From: an uncultured Eubacterium sp. | GTDB lineage: Bacteria; Bacillota; Clostridia; Lachnospirales; Lachnospiraceae | Direction of reading: 5' to 3' | Assembly (NCBI GenBank): GCA_910577225.1 | Contig: CAJTMV010000025.1 | Location: 1-55,464 of the forward strand | DNA length: 55,464 nucleotides | In this document: positions 35,217 to 43,827 of the stretch, piece by piece | Position numbering within the stretch: the first letter of the stretch is position 1 | Layout: every line of letters begins with the position of its first letter | Position numbers and translations under genes: made by a program | Notes under the pieces: model-generated | The model's database searches: none | What the model was told of the DNA's origin: nothing | Seen by the model: the letters and a program-made list of their open reading frames with translations, nothing else

Positions 35217-35783
35217 ATGACAAAAAATATCATGATCGTAGGCGTCGGCGGACAGGGAACGCTGCTGACCAGTCGTATATTAGGCGGTATTACGTTAGAG
35301 GCCGGATATGACGTAAAGTTATCGGAAGTACACGGAATGGCGCAAAGAGGCGGCAGCGTTGTTACATTTGTGCGTTACGGAGAAAAAGTAGCGGAACCAA
35401 TCGTGGAACAGGGACAGGCGGACGTGCTGATTGCGTTTGAAAAATTAGAAGCGCTGCGTTACGCGCATTTTTTGAAAAAGGACGGCGTGTTAATTATCAA
35501 CGATCAGCAGATAGATCCGATTACGGTTGTAACGGGCGCTGCAGAATATCCGGAAAACATTATCGAAAACCTGGAAAAAGAGCATACGGTATATCAGATC
35601 GACGCGATGAAAGAAGCGAAAAAAATAGGAAATGCGAAAGTATTTAATATTATCGTCCTTGGTATGGCTGCCAGACATATGGATTTTTCAAAGGAAGCAT
35701 GGTTAGACGTGATTAAAAAAACCGTTCCGCCAAAGACCGTGGAAATGAATCAGAAAGCGTTTCTATCCGGTTATGAATGCTGA
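35217..35783 (+). CDS. iorB: Indolepyruvate ferredoxin oxidoreductase, beta subunit
   Basis: Gamma-type (POR_gamma) subunit of 188 aa that completes IorAB. It begins KNIMIVGVGGQGTLLTSRILGG, and the SEVHGMAQRGGSVVTFVRYG motif is characteristic. It starts 33 bp after iorA behind ACAGGAGG, and acts with IorA in the cytosol. Confidence 0.94.
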   Translation: MTKNIMIVGVGGQGTLLTSRILGGITLEAGYDVKLSEVHGMAQRGGSVVTFVRYGEKVAEPIVEQGQADVLIAFEKLEALRYAHFLKKDGVLIINDQQIDPITVVTGAAEYPENIIENLEKEHTVYQIDAMKEAKKIGNAKVFNIIVLGMAARHMDFSKEAWLDVIKKTVPPKTVEMNQKAFLSGYEC

Positions 35784-35846
35784 ATTGAATCAAAAACAAC
35801 GCAGTTTGGACATGTCAATGTATAAAACCGCAGAATGGAGGGAACT

Positions 35847-36290
35847 ATGTTTATTAAGCAGTTGTCAGTTTTTATCGAAAATAAGGAAGGACGTCTTACA
35901 GAAGTGCTCGATGCGCTGAAACAAGAACAGGTCAGCGTGATTTCGCTAAGCCTTGCGGATACGAGCGAATATGGCCTGCTGCGTATCATTACAAACAATC
36001 CGCAGGCAGGACAGGAAGCGTTAAAGGAAAAAGGGTTTTCGGCTATGCTTTCCGATGTTCTGGCCGTAAAGCTGTCCCATCGTGTAGGCAGTCTGCAGGA
36101 AATTCTCAGCCATGTCTGCGAGGCAGGACTGAACGTGGAATATATGTACGCATTGTCCAATAAAGAAGACGATGCTTCGATCATCTGCAGGATATCCAAT
36201 GGAGATGAGGCTGCGAAGCTGTTAAAAAGCAAAGATGTAGAACTGTACAGCCAGGAAGATATTATAAGGATTTTTGACAGAAGGCTGTAA
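35847..36290 (+). CDS. Tandem ACT-domain protein
   Basis: Protein of 147 aa with two ACT domains. The first starts FIKQLSVFIENKEGRLTEVLDALKQ; the second starts about residue 69 (VLAVKLSHRVGSLQEILSHVCEAG). The ATG at 35847 has ATGGAGGG upstream. Proteins of this kind commonly follow iorAB in anaerobes and are thought to sense amino acids. Here an aromatic amino acid ligand controlling the operon's enzymes would be logical, though that is inference. Confidence 0.85.
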   Translation: MFIKQLSVFIENKEGRLTEVLDALKQEQVSVISLSLADTSEYGLLRIITNNPQAGQEALKEKGFSAMLSDVLAVKLSHRVGSLQEILSHVCEAGLNVEYMYALSNKEDDASIICRISNGDEAAKLLKSKDVELYSQEDIIRIFDRRL

Positions 36291-36313
36291 GAGCAGAACA
36301 GGAGTGTAAAGCC

Positions 36314-37165
36314 ATGATTGTTGATTTCCATACACATATTTTTCCGGAAAAAATAGCGGTAAAGACGATTCGAAAGCTGGAAGCAAAAGCAGGGGTAACG
36401 GCGTTTGCGGACGGAAGGGAAGAAAGCCTTATACAGTCCATGAAAAAAGCGGGCGTGGATATTTCTGTCGTACTGCCGGTAGTTACCACACCCGAACAGT
36501 TCGACACGGTGAATCATTTTGCCGCGGCGCTGAATGAAAAATACCGGGACGCGTCCATACGTCTGGTGTCGTTTGGCGGGATTCATCCGGATTCGCCGGA
36601 TTATAAAAAGCAGCTGCGTACGATTCAGGCGCTTGGTCTGTCAGGCATTAAGCTGCATCCGGATTATCAGAATACGTTTTTTGACGATATCCGGTATATG
36701 CGTATTTTGGACTATGCGTCGCAGCTGGGCCTTACGACGGTGGTACATGCCGGAATCGATATCGGATATCCGGATAATGTGCGCTGTACGATTCGCGGTA
36801 TTTGTAAAGTACTGGATGAGGTTGGGCCAAAACAGCTGGTACTTGCGCATTATGGCGGATACCGGCTTTGGGAAGACGTGGAACGGTATATAGCCGGACG
36901 GGATGTATACCTGGACACGGCTTACACGGCGGATGTGATAGAGGACGACATTTTCCGAAAGATTTTGAAAAAACATGGCGCGGATAAGATTTTGTTTGCA
37001 ACGGACAGTCCATGGAGCGGCCAGGCGGAATCGCTGGCGCATATTCGAAGACTGGTGACGGATCCGCAGGATCTTCAAAAAATACTTGGACGGAATGCGC
37101 AAAGGCTGGCGGCATTCGACGCGAAGCCCGGCGCAGACAGCAGAATGTCCGTGCAGTCTGCATAA
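36314..37165 (+). CDS. Amidohydrolase family (Amidohydro_2) metal-dependent hydrolase
   Basis: TIM-barrel hydrolase of 283 aa. Metal-binding HTH is in IVDFHTHIFPEKI (residues 6-8), further ligands in KLHPDYQ, VVHAGIDIG and LAHYGG, and the catalytic aspartate in LFATDSPWSGQ near residue 232. The relatives are uronate/aminocarboxymuconate-type decarboxylases and lactonases. Its substrate is not evident. Position in the aromatic operon (24 bp after the ACT gene) suggests an aromatic or related carboxylate. Confidence 0.8.
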   Translation: MIVDFHTHIFPEKIAVKTIRKLEAKAGVTAFADGREESLIQSMKKAGVDISVVLPVVTTPEQFDTVNHFAAALNEKYRDASIRLVSFGGIHPDSPDYKKQLRTIQALGLSGIKLHPDYQNTFFDDIRYMRILDYASQLGLTTVVHAGIDIGYPDNVRCTIRGICKVLDEVGPKQLVLAHYGGYRLWEDVERYIAGRDVYLDTAYTADVIEDDIFRKILKKHGADKILFATDSPWSGQAESLAHIRRLVTDPQDLQKILGRNAQRLAAFDAKPGADSRMSVQSA

Positions 37166-37227
37166 GCGGAAGGAAAAGGCGGCTGCTGTGATAAGGCTGC
37201 GAATACAGTAACACATAGGTTCACTGT

Positions 37228-37292
37228 GCGCTGGCGGAAACCGGATCAGACAGGAAAGGTTCTGGGCCCGGTTTCTGCCAGCGCCGGTTTTT
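37228..37292 (+). terminator. Strong terminator after the aromatic operon
   Basis: GCGCTGGCGGAAACCGG pairs with CCGGTTTCTGCCAGCGC (one mismatch) and is followed by CGGTTTTTAA. The symporter's ribosome site begins immediately after it, so any read-through would be controlled here. Confidence 0.85.
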
Positions 37293-37305
37293 AAGGAGGA
37301 TGAAA

Positions 37306-38856
37306 GTGTTTGTTAAAGTCGTATTTTTAGTTTTGTTTTTTGCGGTTATGATCGCGGTTGGGTTATACTCCAGAAAACATGCGTCAAATGTCAATGATTT
37401 TGTACTTGGCGGCAGAAGTGTCGGACCATGGCTGACAGCGTTTGCTTATGGGACGTCCTATTTTTCTGCCGTTGTGTTTGTAGGATATGCAGGGCAGTTC
37501 GGGTACAAATATGGTCTTGCTTCTACCTGGATTGGGATAGGAAATGCGCTTATTGGTTCGCTGCTTGCATGGGTGATTCTCGGACGGCGTACCCGTATTA
37601 TGAGTAACCATTTGTCGGCGGCGACGATGCCGGATTATTTTGGAAAGCGTTACCAGTCCAATGCGCTTCGGATTGCGGCTTCTGTCATTTCTTTTGTATT
37701 TTTGATTCCGTATACGGCTTCGGTTTACAATGGGTTGTCCAGACTGTTTGGAATGGCTTTTGATATTCCATATGAGATCTGTGTCATTGGAATGGCTGCG
37801 CTGACTTGTGTGTATGTGATTCTTGGCGGGTATATGGCTACCGCGATCAACGATTTTATCCAGGGGCTTGTAATGCTGGCTGGCATTGTGGCCGTTATTG
37901 CAGCCGTATTAAACGGGCAGGGCGGATTTTTGCATGCGATTGGCAGCCTGTCCGAATTTGAGAGCGATATGGCGGTGACGATCGGGCAAAAAGGGGCGTT
38001 TACCTCATTTTTCGGACCGGATCCTCTGAATCTTATGGGCGTAATTATTTTAACGTCGCTTGGCACCTGGGGACTGCCGCAGATGATACATAAGTTTTAT
38101 GCGATTAAAGATGAAAAATCCATCCAGTCCGGAACGATTATTTCTACGTTTTTTGCAATCGTCGTATCCGGCGGCTGTTATTTTCTCGGCGGCTTTGGAA
38201 GGCTGTTTGACACGCCGGCGATTCACAAAGAGGACGGCAGTGTGATTTATGACGCGATTATTCCGTCGATGCTTTCCACGCTGCCGGATTTGCTGGTAGG
38301 TATCGTTATCGTTTTGGTATTGTCGGCTTCGATGTCCACCCTGTCCTCGCTTGTACTGACATCCAGCTCCACGCTGACGCTGGACTTTTTAAAGGACAAT
38401 ATCATTCGAAAGATGAGCGAGAAAAAGCAGCTGCTTTGTATGCGGATACTGCTGATCTTTTTTATTGTGTGCTCGGTAGTACTGGCGTTGTTTCCGCCAA
38501 AATCGATCGCGCAGTTTATCGCGCAGCTGATGGGGATTTCCTGGGGAGCGCTGGCGGGAGCGTTTCTTGCGCCGTTCCTGTATGGCCTGTACTGGAAAGG
38601 CGTTACGCGTGCAGCGGTCTGGGCCAGCTTTGTCTGCGGGATCGGTATTACGGTATCCAATCTGTTTTTCTCGTATATTGCGTCTCCGATTAATGCGGGC
38701 GCGATTGCGATGGTCGCAGGACTTATCATCGTTCCGCTCGTCAGCCTGCTGACGCCAAAGATGGACCGGCAGGAAACAGAACGTATTTTTTCCTGCCTGG
38801 AGGAGCAGGTCGTGGTCGATCAAAAGATCGCGCTGCCGCGCAATCAGAGAAAGTAA
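37306..38856 (+). CDS. Sodium:solute symporter (SSS family)
   Basis: Membrane protein of about 516 aa with 13 or so hydrophobic segments. SSS landmarks are VNDFVLGGRSVGPWLTAFAYGTSYFSAVVFVG near the N-terminus, GGYMATAINDFIQG near residue 180 and LVLSASMSTLSSLVLTSSS near 345, the latter containing the sodium-site Ser/Thr. GTG 37306 is preferred because AAGGAGG ends immediately before an upstream in-frame ATG at 37300. It is likely an importer for an amino or carboxylic acid; the location after the ior operon suggests, without proving, an aromatic or related substrate. Confidence 0.85.
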   Translation: MFVKVVFLVLFFAVMIAVGLYSRKHASNVNDFVLGGRSVGPWLTAFAYGTSYFSAVVFVGYAGQFGYKYGLASTWIGIGNALIGSLLAWVILGRRTRIMSNHLSAATMPDYFGKRYQSNALRIAASVISFVFLIPYTASVYNGLSRLFGMAFDIPYEICVIGMAALTCVYVILGGYMATAINDFIQGLVMLAGIVAVIAAVLNGQGGFLHAIGSLSEFESDMAVTIGQKGAFTSFFGPDPLNLMGVIILTSLGTWGLPQMIHKFYAIKDEKSIQSGTIISTFFAIVVSGGCYFLGGFGRLFDTPAIHKEDGSVIYDAIIPSMLSTLPDLLVGIVIVLVLSASMSTLSSLVLTSSSTLTLDFLKDNIIRKMSEKKQLLCMRILLIFFIVCSVVLALFPPKSIAQFIAQLMGISWGALAGAFLAPFLYGLYWKGVTRAAVWASFVCGIGITVSNLFFSYIASPINAGAIAMVAGLIIVPLVSLLTPKMDRQETERIFSCLEEQVVVDQKIALPRNQRK

Positions 38857-38982
38857 CGGCGCCGGTATCTGAAAATACCTATTGCACAATCGCATCGTCT
38901 CTTTTATAATAATGGCAGATGCCTGCTGCAGGGGACAGGCAGTGACAGGAGTACGAAAACACAGACAGGAACGGGTGGTATC

Positions 38983-40302
38983 ATGGACATCAAAGATATA
39001 TGCGGCGCTGGAGGAGAGATTCTGGACGCGGTTGCGGATGCTGTCAGCCGGAATGATTACAGCGGTCTGAGCGATCATGTGGCAAATACGGTTAACCGCG
39101 TTGTGCGGCAGGTGCGCGACGACGTCGGAAAGGGTACATATGGGAATCCGACGCACCAGTATGCAAAGACGGTTTATACAAGAAAAGGACAGGCAGAGTA
39201 CGAGCGGGAACGCAGAAACGGAACCGGCCGGTATACATCGATTTATAAAAATACGCCGTTATGGACAGAGAAAAAGACCGGTCGGGACACACATGCTGCA
39301 CAAACTGAAAAGAAGCAGCTGCCATCCGCCGTGACCAGATATCCGCAGGGCAGGATTCTAGGCCCGATTCAGCTGGCGTGGGGCATTCTGGCAACGGGCG
39401 GATTTGGGATTACGACGCTTGTGATGACCATTCTGGCGTTTGCGCAGCAAAGTATGAAGGCTGGGATCTTTGCCGTGGTCTTTAGTCTGCTGACCATACT
39501 GAGCGTTACGGATATCGTACGCGGCAGCCGTAAGATCGGTCTTGTGAACCGGTTTTATCATTATGCAAGGCTGATCGGAGAAAGAGGCTATATTACGATA
39601 GAGGAACTGGCGCTGCAGGCAGGGCGGCGGAGAGAAGAGGTATTGCGGGACCTTAAAAAGATGATGAAAAAGCGAATGTTTTTGCAGGGACGCCTGGACA
39701 GCACGCAGACGACGTTTATGCTGACGCAGGACGTATATCAGCAGTATCTTGAGGCCGAACAGACGCGCAGGGACCGGCAGGAGCAGGCCGGGCAAAAAGC
39801 CGCGGATACTGCAAAAGAAACGGAGCAGACAAACGCGCAGCCGGATCACACACATCCATATGACGCCAGGACAAGGAAAATTCTGGAAGACGGCAATGCC
39901 TATATCCGAATGGTTCACGAGTGCAGTGAAAAAATCCGAGGCGAAGAGATGAGCGGCAAGCTGTCCCGGCTGGAATCTATTATGCGCAGAATTTTTGAGC
40001 AGGTGGAGAAAGTGCCGCAGAGCGCAGACGACCTGCACAAATTTATGGACTATTATCTGCCGACGACGACAAAGCTGCTGCAGGCATATATCGATCTGGA
40101 CAGACAACAGATCGCCGGGGAAAATATATCTGCGACCAAAAAGGAGATCGAGGATACCCTGGATACGATTAACGCGGCGTTTGAAAAGCTGCTGGACGGT
40201 CTGTTTGAAGATACGGCATGGGATATTTCATCGGATATTTCCGTAATGAAAACGATGATGGCGCAGGAAGGACTGACCGGAGAGAGAGATTTTCAGTTAT
40301 AA
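38983..40302 (+). CDS. XpaC-type (5-bromo-4-chloroindolyl phosphate hydrolysis family) membrane protein
   Basis: Protein of 439 aa. Residues 1-125 are a charged N-terminal region rich in Arg/Lys and repeats of Thr. Two hydrophobic segments are at about 128-175 (LAWGILATGGFGITTLVMTILAF...). The C-terminal part is helical and contains YDARTRKILEDGNAYIRMVHECSEKIRGEEMSGKLSRLE, the XpaC signature region. Family members are almost always followed by TelA, as here (130 bp apart). The biochemical role is unsettled; the name comes from a phosphatase phenotype in Bacillus. Confidence 0.75.
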   Translation: MDIKDICGAGGEILDAVADAVSRNDYSGLSDHVANTVNRVVRQVRDDVGKGTYGNPTHQYAKTVYTRKGQAEYERERRNGTGRYTSIYKNTPLWTEKKTGRDTHAAQTEKKQLPSAVTRYPQGRILGPIQLAWGILATGGFGITTLVMTILAFAQQSMKAGIFAVVFSLLTILSVTDIVRGSRKIGLVNRFYHYARLIGERGYITIEELALQAGRRREEVLRDLKKMMKKRMFLQGRLDSTQTTFMLTQDVYQQYLEAEQTRRDRQEQAGQKAADTAKETEQTNAQPDHTHPYDARTRKILEDGNAYIRMVHECSEKIRGEEMSGKLSRLESIMRRIFEQVEKVPQSADDLHKFMDYYLPTTTKLLQAYIDLDRQQIAGENISATKKEIEDTLDTINAAFEKLLDGLFEDTAWDISSDISVMKTMMAQEGLTGERDFQL

Positions 40303-40432
40303 CGAGGCCGTTCGGGGATGCGCGGACCGGTCGTAACGGCCGCAGAGCGGCGATAGACAGACGGACTGGTTTACAGACGGATGGGCTGTAATATATGGGC
40401 TATAGATGGATAGGATACAGGAGGAAAAAGTA

Positions 40433-41572
40433 TTGACAGATCAGTTTGAAGATTTTACAGCAAAGGCGCCGACGCTTGTATTTGACGAAGCGCCTAAAGC
40501 GCCGGAGCAAAAGCCGGAACCGGAAAAAGAAAAGCGATGGAATGAGTCTTTGCTTTCACCGGAGGAAAAACAGCAGGCAGATGCGTTCGCCGCGCAGATC
40601 GACCTGCATAACTCCGCCGCGATACTGCATTATGGCGTAGGCACGCAGAAAAAACTCGCAGATTTTTCGGAACGCGCGCTGAATAATGTGCGTACGAAGG
40701 ATATGGGCGAGGTAGGGAATATGATCGCCGGACTCGTTATGGAATTAAAAAGTTTTGACGCTGCAGAAGAGTCCAAAGGATTGTTTGGCTTTTTCAAAAA
40801 AGGCGAAAATAAAATGTCCATGATGAAAGCCAGATACCAAAGAGTCGAGACAAATGTCAACGAGATTGTAAAAATACTGGAATCACATCAGATTCAGCTG
40901 ATGAAGGATATCGAAGTGCTGGATCGTATGTATGAGATGAATCTTACGTATTTCAAGGAACTGACCATGTATATTCTGGCCGGAAAGAAAAAGCTCTCCA
41001 TCGTGCGAGCGACGGAGCTTCCTGAACTTTCGCAAAAAGCGCAGAAAAGCGGACTGCCTGAAGACGCGCAGGCAGCGAGAGATCTGTCGGACATGTGCGA
41101 GCGATTTGAAAAAAAGCTGCATGATCTGGATCTGACACGTACCGTATCCATTCAGACCGCACCGCAGATTCGGATGGTACAAAATGCGGATACGCTGATG
41201 GCGGAAAAAATTCAGTCTACGATCGTGAATACGATTCCGCTCTGGAAAAGCCAGATGGTAATCGCGCTCGGTGTGGAACATTCCGCACAGGCAGCCCGGG
41301 CACAGCGTGAAGTAACGGATATGACGAACGAGCTGCTTAAGAAAAACGCAGATGCTCTTAAGATCGCAACGATTGAAAGCGCAAAGGAATCCGAGCGGGG
41401 CATTGTAGACCTGGAGACGTTAAGACATACGAACGAAACGCTGATCACGACACTGGACGAGGTCATGAAAATTCAAAGCGAGGGCAGACAAAAACGCCGG
41501 GAGGCAGAGGCAGAGCTGACCGATATGGAAAATCAGCTGAGACATAAAATGCTGGAAATCGCCCGCTTATAA
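40433..41572 (+). CDS. TelA-family toxic anion resistance protein
   Basis: Helical coiled-coil protein of about 379 aa. TTG 40433 is chosen because AGGAGG lies 8 bases upstream; an ATG at 40406 would put the ribosome site inside the gene. The conserved TelA stretch runs from SLLSPEEKQQADAFAAQIDL through NVRTKDMGEVGNMIAGLVMELK to QTAPQIRMVQNADTLMAEKIQSTI. TelA proteins were linked to tellurite resistance and to cell-envelope stress. The partner is the XpaC protein just upstream. Confidence 0.87.
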   Translation: MTDQFEDFTAKAPTLVFDEAPKAPEQKPEPEKEKRWNESLLSPEEKQQADAFAAQIDLHNSAAILHYGVGTQKKLADFSERALNNVRTKDMGEVGNMIAGLVMELKSFDAAEESKGLFGFFKKGENKMSMMKARYQRVETNVNEIVKILESHQIQLMKDIEVLDRMYEMNLTYFKELTMYILAGKKKLSIVRATELPELSQKAQKSGLPEDAQAARDLSDMCERFEKKLHDLDLTRTVSIQTAPQIRMVQNADTLMAEKIQSTIVNTIPLWKSQMVIALGVEHSAQAARAQREVTDMTNELLKKNADALKIATIESAKESERGIVDLETLRHTNETLITTLDEVMKIQSEGRQKRREAEAELTDMENQLRHKMLEIARL

Positions 41573-41605
41573 CATAGAAAACAAACAGAATCATGTTCAT
41601 ATTTT

Positions 41606-41638
41606 AGTAACCGGGAAGGCATCTGAACGGTTACTTTT
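41606..41638 (+). terminator. Terminator after telA
   Basis: AGTAACCG pairs with CGGTTACT, followed by TTTTG, 17 bp before the start of the HAD gene. It should separate the telA unit from the next gene or attenuate it. Confidence 0.6.
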
Positions 41639-41654
41639 GATAACAGGTGGAAAA

Positions 41655-42437
41655 ATGAAACAGGCAGTATTTTTTGATATCGATGGAACGATGTGGGATC
41701 ACACGAATTTTATTCCGCAAAGCACAATAGAAGGCATTCATAAGTTGCGGAAAAACGGCGTCCATGCGTTTTTATGTACTGGCAGGAGCCGGGCGTACGT
41801 AAAAAATCCGGAGCTTCTTAACATTGGATTTGACGGCATTATCAGCGGCTGCGGAACGATGATCGAGTATCATAACGAAGTCGTATTTTATAAAAAACTG
41901 GATCAGGATCTGATCCAAAATACCGTTACGTTTTTAAAGGAACATCATGCGGCTGTCATTATGGAGGGCCGTTTTCAGCTGTATGTGGATCCGGAGGATT
42001 TTGTCGGCGATCCGTTTATCGTACGGCTTAGAAAAGAGCTGGGCAGCAGTCTGCTGCCGCTGACAGGCAGCGAGGCGGACTGGGAGGTAAGCAAGTTTTC
42101 CTGTTCGGTTGAGGATGCGGATATGGAAGTTTTAACGAGACGTCTTTCTGCGGATTTTGATCTGCTGGTACACGATATTTCGGTGATGGAGCTTGTACCG
42201 AAGGGGTGCTCGAAAGGAACCGGCATTTTAAAAATATGCGAGCTGCTGGATATTCCGGTTGCAAATACATATGCGTTTGGAGACAGCGCGAACGATCTGC
42301 CGATGTTTGAGGTGGCCGGACATAGTATCGCGATGGGAAACGCGTCGGCAGTCGCAAAACAAAAAGCGTCTTATGTGACAGATGATCTGCATGAGGATGG
42401 AATTTATCATGCGTTAGAGCATTTTGGATTGGTTTAG
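41655..42437 (+). CDS. HAD-superfamily Cof-type phosphatase
   Basis: Protein of 260 aa starting MKQAVFFDIDGTMW, with the nucleophile aspartate at residue 8 in DIDGT. CTGRSRAY near 43 is motif II, KGCSKGTGILKI near 190 carries the motif III lysine, and GDSANDLPMFEVAG near 212 is motif IV. The type IIB cap is Cof-like. Members dephosphorylate sugar phosphates or flavin/pyridoxal phosphates; the substrate is not predictable. ATG 41655 has a weak AGGTGG site. It is followed 18 bp later by trkA. Confidence 0.85.
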   Translation: MKQAVFFDIDGTMWDHTNFIPQSTIEGIHKLRKNGVHAFLCTGRSRAYVKNPELLNIGFDGIISGCGTMIEYHNEVVFYKKLDQDLIQNTVTFLKEHHAAVIMEGRFQLYVDPEDFVGDPFIVRLRKELGSSLLPLTGSEADWEVSKFSCSVEDADMEVLTRRLSADFDLLVHDISVMELVPKGCSKGTGILKICELLDIPVANTYAFGDSANDLPMFEVAGHSIAMGNASAVAKQKASYVTDDLHEDGIYHALEHFGLV

Positions 42438-42455
42438 CGGACAGGAGCGGAGGAT

Positions 42456-43811
42456 ATGAAGATAATTATCGTAGGCTGCGGCAACGTAGGCGCCGCGCTT
42501 GCAGAGCAGTTAAGCTCAGAAGGACATGATATTACAGTGATCGATACAAGGGAAAAACTGGTGGAAAGCGTCTCCATATCGTGCGACGCGCTGGGGATTG
42601 TCGGAAACGGCGCCAGTTTTCAGGTGCAGTCAGAGGCCGGTGTGGAAGAGGCGGATCTGATCGTGGCAGTCACAGGTTCGGATGAACTGAATCTGCTTTG
42701 CTGCCTGATTGCCAGAAAATCCGGCGGCTGCAATACGATTGCGCGGGTCAGCAATCCGGTATACAGCGAAGAAATTGCATATATTAAAGAAGAACTCGGG
42801 CTTTCCATGATTATTAATCCGCAGCTGGCCGCAGCCAGGGAAATGGCCCGCACACTGAAATTTCCGTTTGCGCAGAAAGTCGATACGTTTGCAAAAAGCC
42901 GGGTGGAGCTGGTCGTATACCGGATAGAGGAAAATAGTCCGCTTTGCGGTATGAAGCTGAAAGAAATGCCGGGAAAACTGCGCTGCGACGTACTGATTCC
43001 GATTGTCGAGCGGGGCGAGCAGGTCATTATTCCGGACGGCAACTTTCAGATGCAGGCAAGAGACGATATTACGATTGTAAGTACGCAGCTAAAAACGATT
43101 GAATTTTTCAAAAAGCTGGGCAAACCTACGGCTGCAGCCAGAGACGCCATGATTATCGGCGGCGGCAGGACATCGATTTACCTTGCGAAACAGCTGCTGC
43201 AGATGGGAATGAAGGTCAAAATCATCGAGCGTGACAGCGAACGGTGCGAGTTTTTAAACGATATGCTGCCAAAGGCGATGATTATATGCGGTGACGCGAC
43301 CGAGAAAGATATTTTGCTGGAAGAAGGACTGGTGGAAACGGAGACATTTGTGGCCAACACAAACTTCGACGAAGAAAACATTATGCTGACGCTGTTTGCC
43401 AAGAGTCTTTCCAAAGCAAAGCTGATTACGAGAGTCCATCGGGTATCTTACGACGATATTATAGAAAAACTGGATCTGGGAAGTATTATTTATCCAAAAT
43501 ACATTACGGCGGTAAATATTATCAAATATGTGCGTGCCATGAAAAACTCGCTGGGCAGCAATATTGAAACGATGTATCGTCTGAACGACAACCGGGTAGA
43601 AGCGCTGGAATTTTTTATCAGCGAGCAGTCTCCGATCGTGGGCGTTCCGCTGGCGGATTTAAACTTAAAAGAAAACATGATTATCGGCTGTATTACGCAC
43701 AAAGGCAAGACAGCGATTGCCAAAGGACAGTCAGTTATCCGGGTCGGAGATACAGTGATCCTTATTACGACGCAGACCGGACTGCATGATATCCGGGATG
43801 CATTAAAGTAG
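42456..43811 (+). CDS. trkA: Trk potassium uptake protein TrkA (double RCK)
   Basis: Cytoplasmic NAD-binding regulator of 451 aa with two RCK modules. The first Rossmann motif is IIVGCGNVGAALAEQL at residue 4, the second MIIGGGRTSIYLAKQL near residue 232, each followed by a TrkA-C domain. It starts nine bases after GCGGAGG and is followed 16 bp later by trkH. The full-length double form distinguishes this system from the single-RCK KtrA at 29400. Confidence 0.92.
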   Translation: MKIIIVGCGNVGAALAEQLSSEGHDITVIDTREKLVESVSISCDALGIVGNGASFQVQSEAGVEEADLIVAVTGSDELNLLCCLIARKSGGCNTIARVSNPVYSEEIAYIKEELGLSMIINPQLAAAREMARTLKFPFAQKVDTFAKSRVELVVYRIEENSPLCGMKLKEMPGKLRCDVLIPIVERGEQVIIPDGNFQMQARDDITIVSTQLKTIEFFKKLGKPTAAARDAMIIGGGRTSIYLAKQLLQMGMKVKIIERDSERCEFLNDMLPKAMIICGDATEKDILLEEGLVETETFVANTNFDEENIMLTLFAKSLSKAKLITRVHRVSYDDIIEKLDLGSIIYPKYITAVNIIKYVRAMKNSLGSNIETMYRLNDNRVEALEFFISEQSPIVGVPLADLNLKENMIIGCITHKGKTAIAKGQSVIRVGDTVILITTQTGLHDIRDALK

Positions 43812-43827
43812 GAGGGTTCAGACAGTC

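Noticed and set aside
39358..40107. Minus-strand 249-codon frame opposite the XpaC-like gene
   Set aside because: It is a shadow of a supported gene, with low-quality composition and no start signals.
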